DNA of 64,000 bases, taken from CAZZBK01 sp964652155 (GTDB lineage Bacteria > Planctomycetota > Planctomycetia > Pirellulales > PNKZ01). Below the pieces are notes generated by a model. That model had not been told where the DNA came from, did no database searches, and saw only the letters and a program-made list of their open reading frames with translations. The position numbers and the translations under genes are program-made. Positions within the stretch are counted from its first letter, which is position 1, and each line of letters opens with the position of its first letter. Positions 63,882 through 64,000 of the stretch are shown here, one piece after another. The stretch covers positions 1-64,000 of the forward strand of contig CAZZBK010000005.1 in assembly GCA_964652155.1 (NCBI GenBank), read 5' to 3'.

Positions 63882-64000
63882 ATGCGTAAACAGTTGACGA
63901 TCGTCGCGTGCCTGGCGTGCACGCTGTTGGCTTGGTCCTTGCCGCTCGCCGCTCAGGCTCCCAAAGCCAAAGAAAAGGAAGACGCGGCCAGTGGCGTGCG
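63882..64000 (+). CDS. Secreted protein, N-terminal part only (cut by window edge)
   Basis: Thirty-nine complete codons are visible: a signal peptide (MRKQLTIVACLACTLLAWSL, AxA-type end LAAQA) followed by a Lys-rich start of the mature protein (APKAKEKEDAASGV). ATG 63882 has GGGGA about 9 nt upstream. Too little is present to name a family. It is on the same strand as the DUF1549/DUF1501 pair but separated from it by a terminator. Confidence 0.75.
   Translation, partial: MRKQLTIVACLACTLLAWSLPLAAQAPKAKEKEDAASGV

Noticed and set aside
1..64000. tRNA, rRNA, CRISPR, known riboswitches, toxin-antitoxin or restriction systems
   Set aside because: I looked for cloverleaf ends, regular spaced repeats and family motifs on both strands and saw none; a covariance-model scan could still find small RNAs I missed.

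Overview
The window is a GC-rich stretch of a planctomycete chromosome, most likely from a Pirellulales-like relative. This rests on gene content: two DUF1549/DUF1553 plus DUF1501 gene pairs, a PVC-type dehydrogenase/haem-binding CxxCH protein, a formylglycine sulfatase, a Gfo/Idh/MocA oxidoreductase with an N-terminal export signal, and many GTG and TTG starts. It is draft sequence, with two runs of exactly 100 N (4577-4676 and 17391-17490). The first is flanked by an identical 55-bp sequence on both sides and is probably a contig-overlap artefact. I found no rRNA, tRNA, CRISPR array, intact insertion sequence or prophage.

Layout. 1-9.2 kb: start of a MoxR ATPase (-), a sulfatase (+), htpG (+), a SWIM/SNF2 helicase (-) and a secreted alpha/beta hydrolase (+). 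9.2-16 kb: a DUF454 protein (-), then a three-gene operon of a haem-motif DUF1549/DUF1553 protein, a DUF1501 protein and a PPC-domain protein, closed by a terminator. 16-21.1 kb: a PAP2-type membrane phosphatase and, on the minus strand, UDP-glucuronate decarboxylase, mtnA and leucyl aminopeptidase. 21.2-28.3 kb: a PcrA/UvrD helicase, an OYE-type flavin oxidoreductase, an unknown protein, a TIM-barrel sugar isomerase and a convergent MFS permease. 28.7-44.3 kb is an envelope region: two very large AsmA-like proteins, three small (mostly secreted) proteins, a DUF11-repeat secreted protein and a CzcA/CzcB metal-efflux pair with a small Cys-rich protein. 44.5-50.2 kb: a half-length GT4-type protein joined to a PLP trans-sulfuration enzyme, an internally duplicated ABC-2-like permease and a TPR O-GlcNAc-transferase-like protein. 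50.4-63.5 kb: an SGNH-like protein overlapping a dehydrogenase/HEAT/haem protein, a Gfo/Idh oxidoreductase, an S9 peptidase, an SDR and a second DUF1549/DUF1553 plus DUF1501 pair. A new secreted protein starts at 63882.

Many genes carry export signals and point to outward-facing polymer degradation and envelope metabolism (sulfatase, esterase, SGNH, sugar dehydrogenases, isomerase, S9 peptidase). No complete pathway is encoded here.

The least explained material is: (i) intergenic palindromes of several families, two of them arranged as REPIN-like inverted pairs and one as a nested 131-bp palindrome; (ii) the half glycosyltransferase/PLP enzyme pair; (iii) the haem-motif DUF1549/DUF1501/PPC operon, whose biochemical role I cannot name; (iv) an SGNH-like protein whose block I lacks the usual GDS serine. 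I saw no clear new defence or mobile system.
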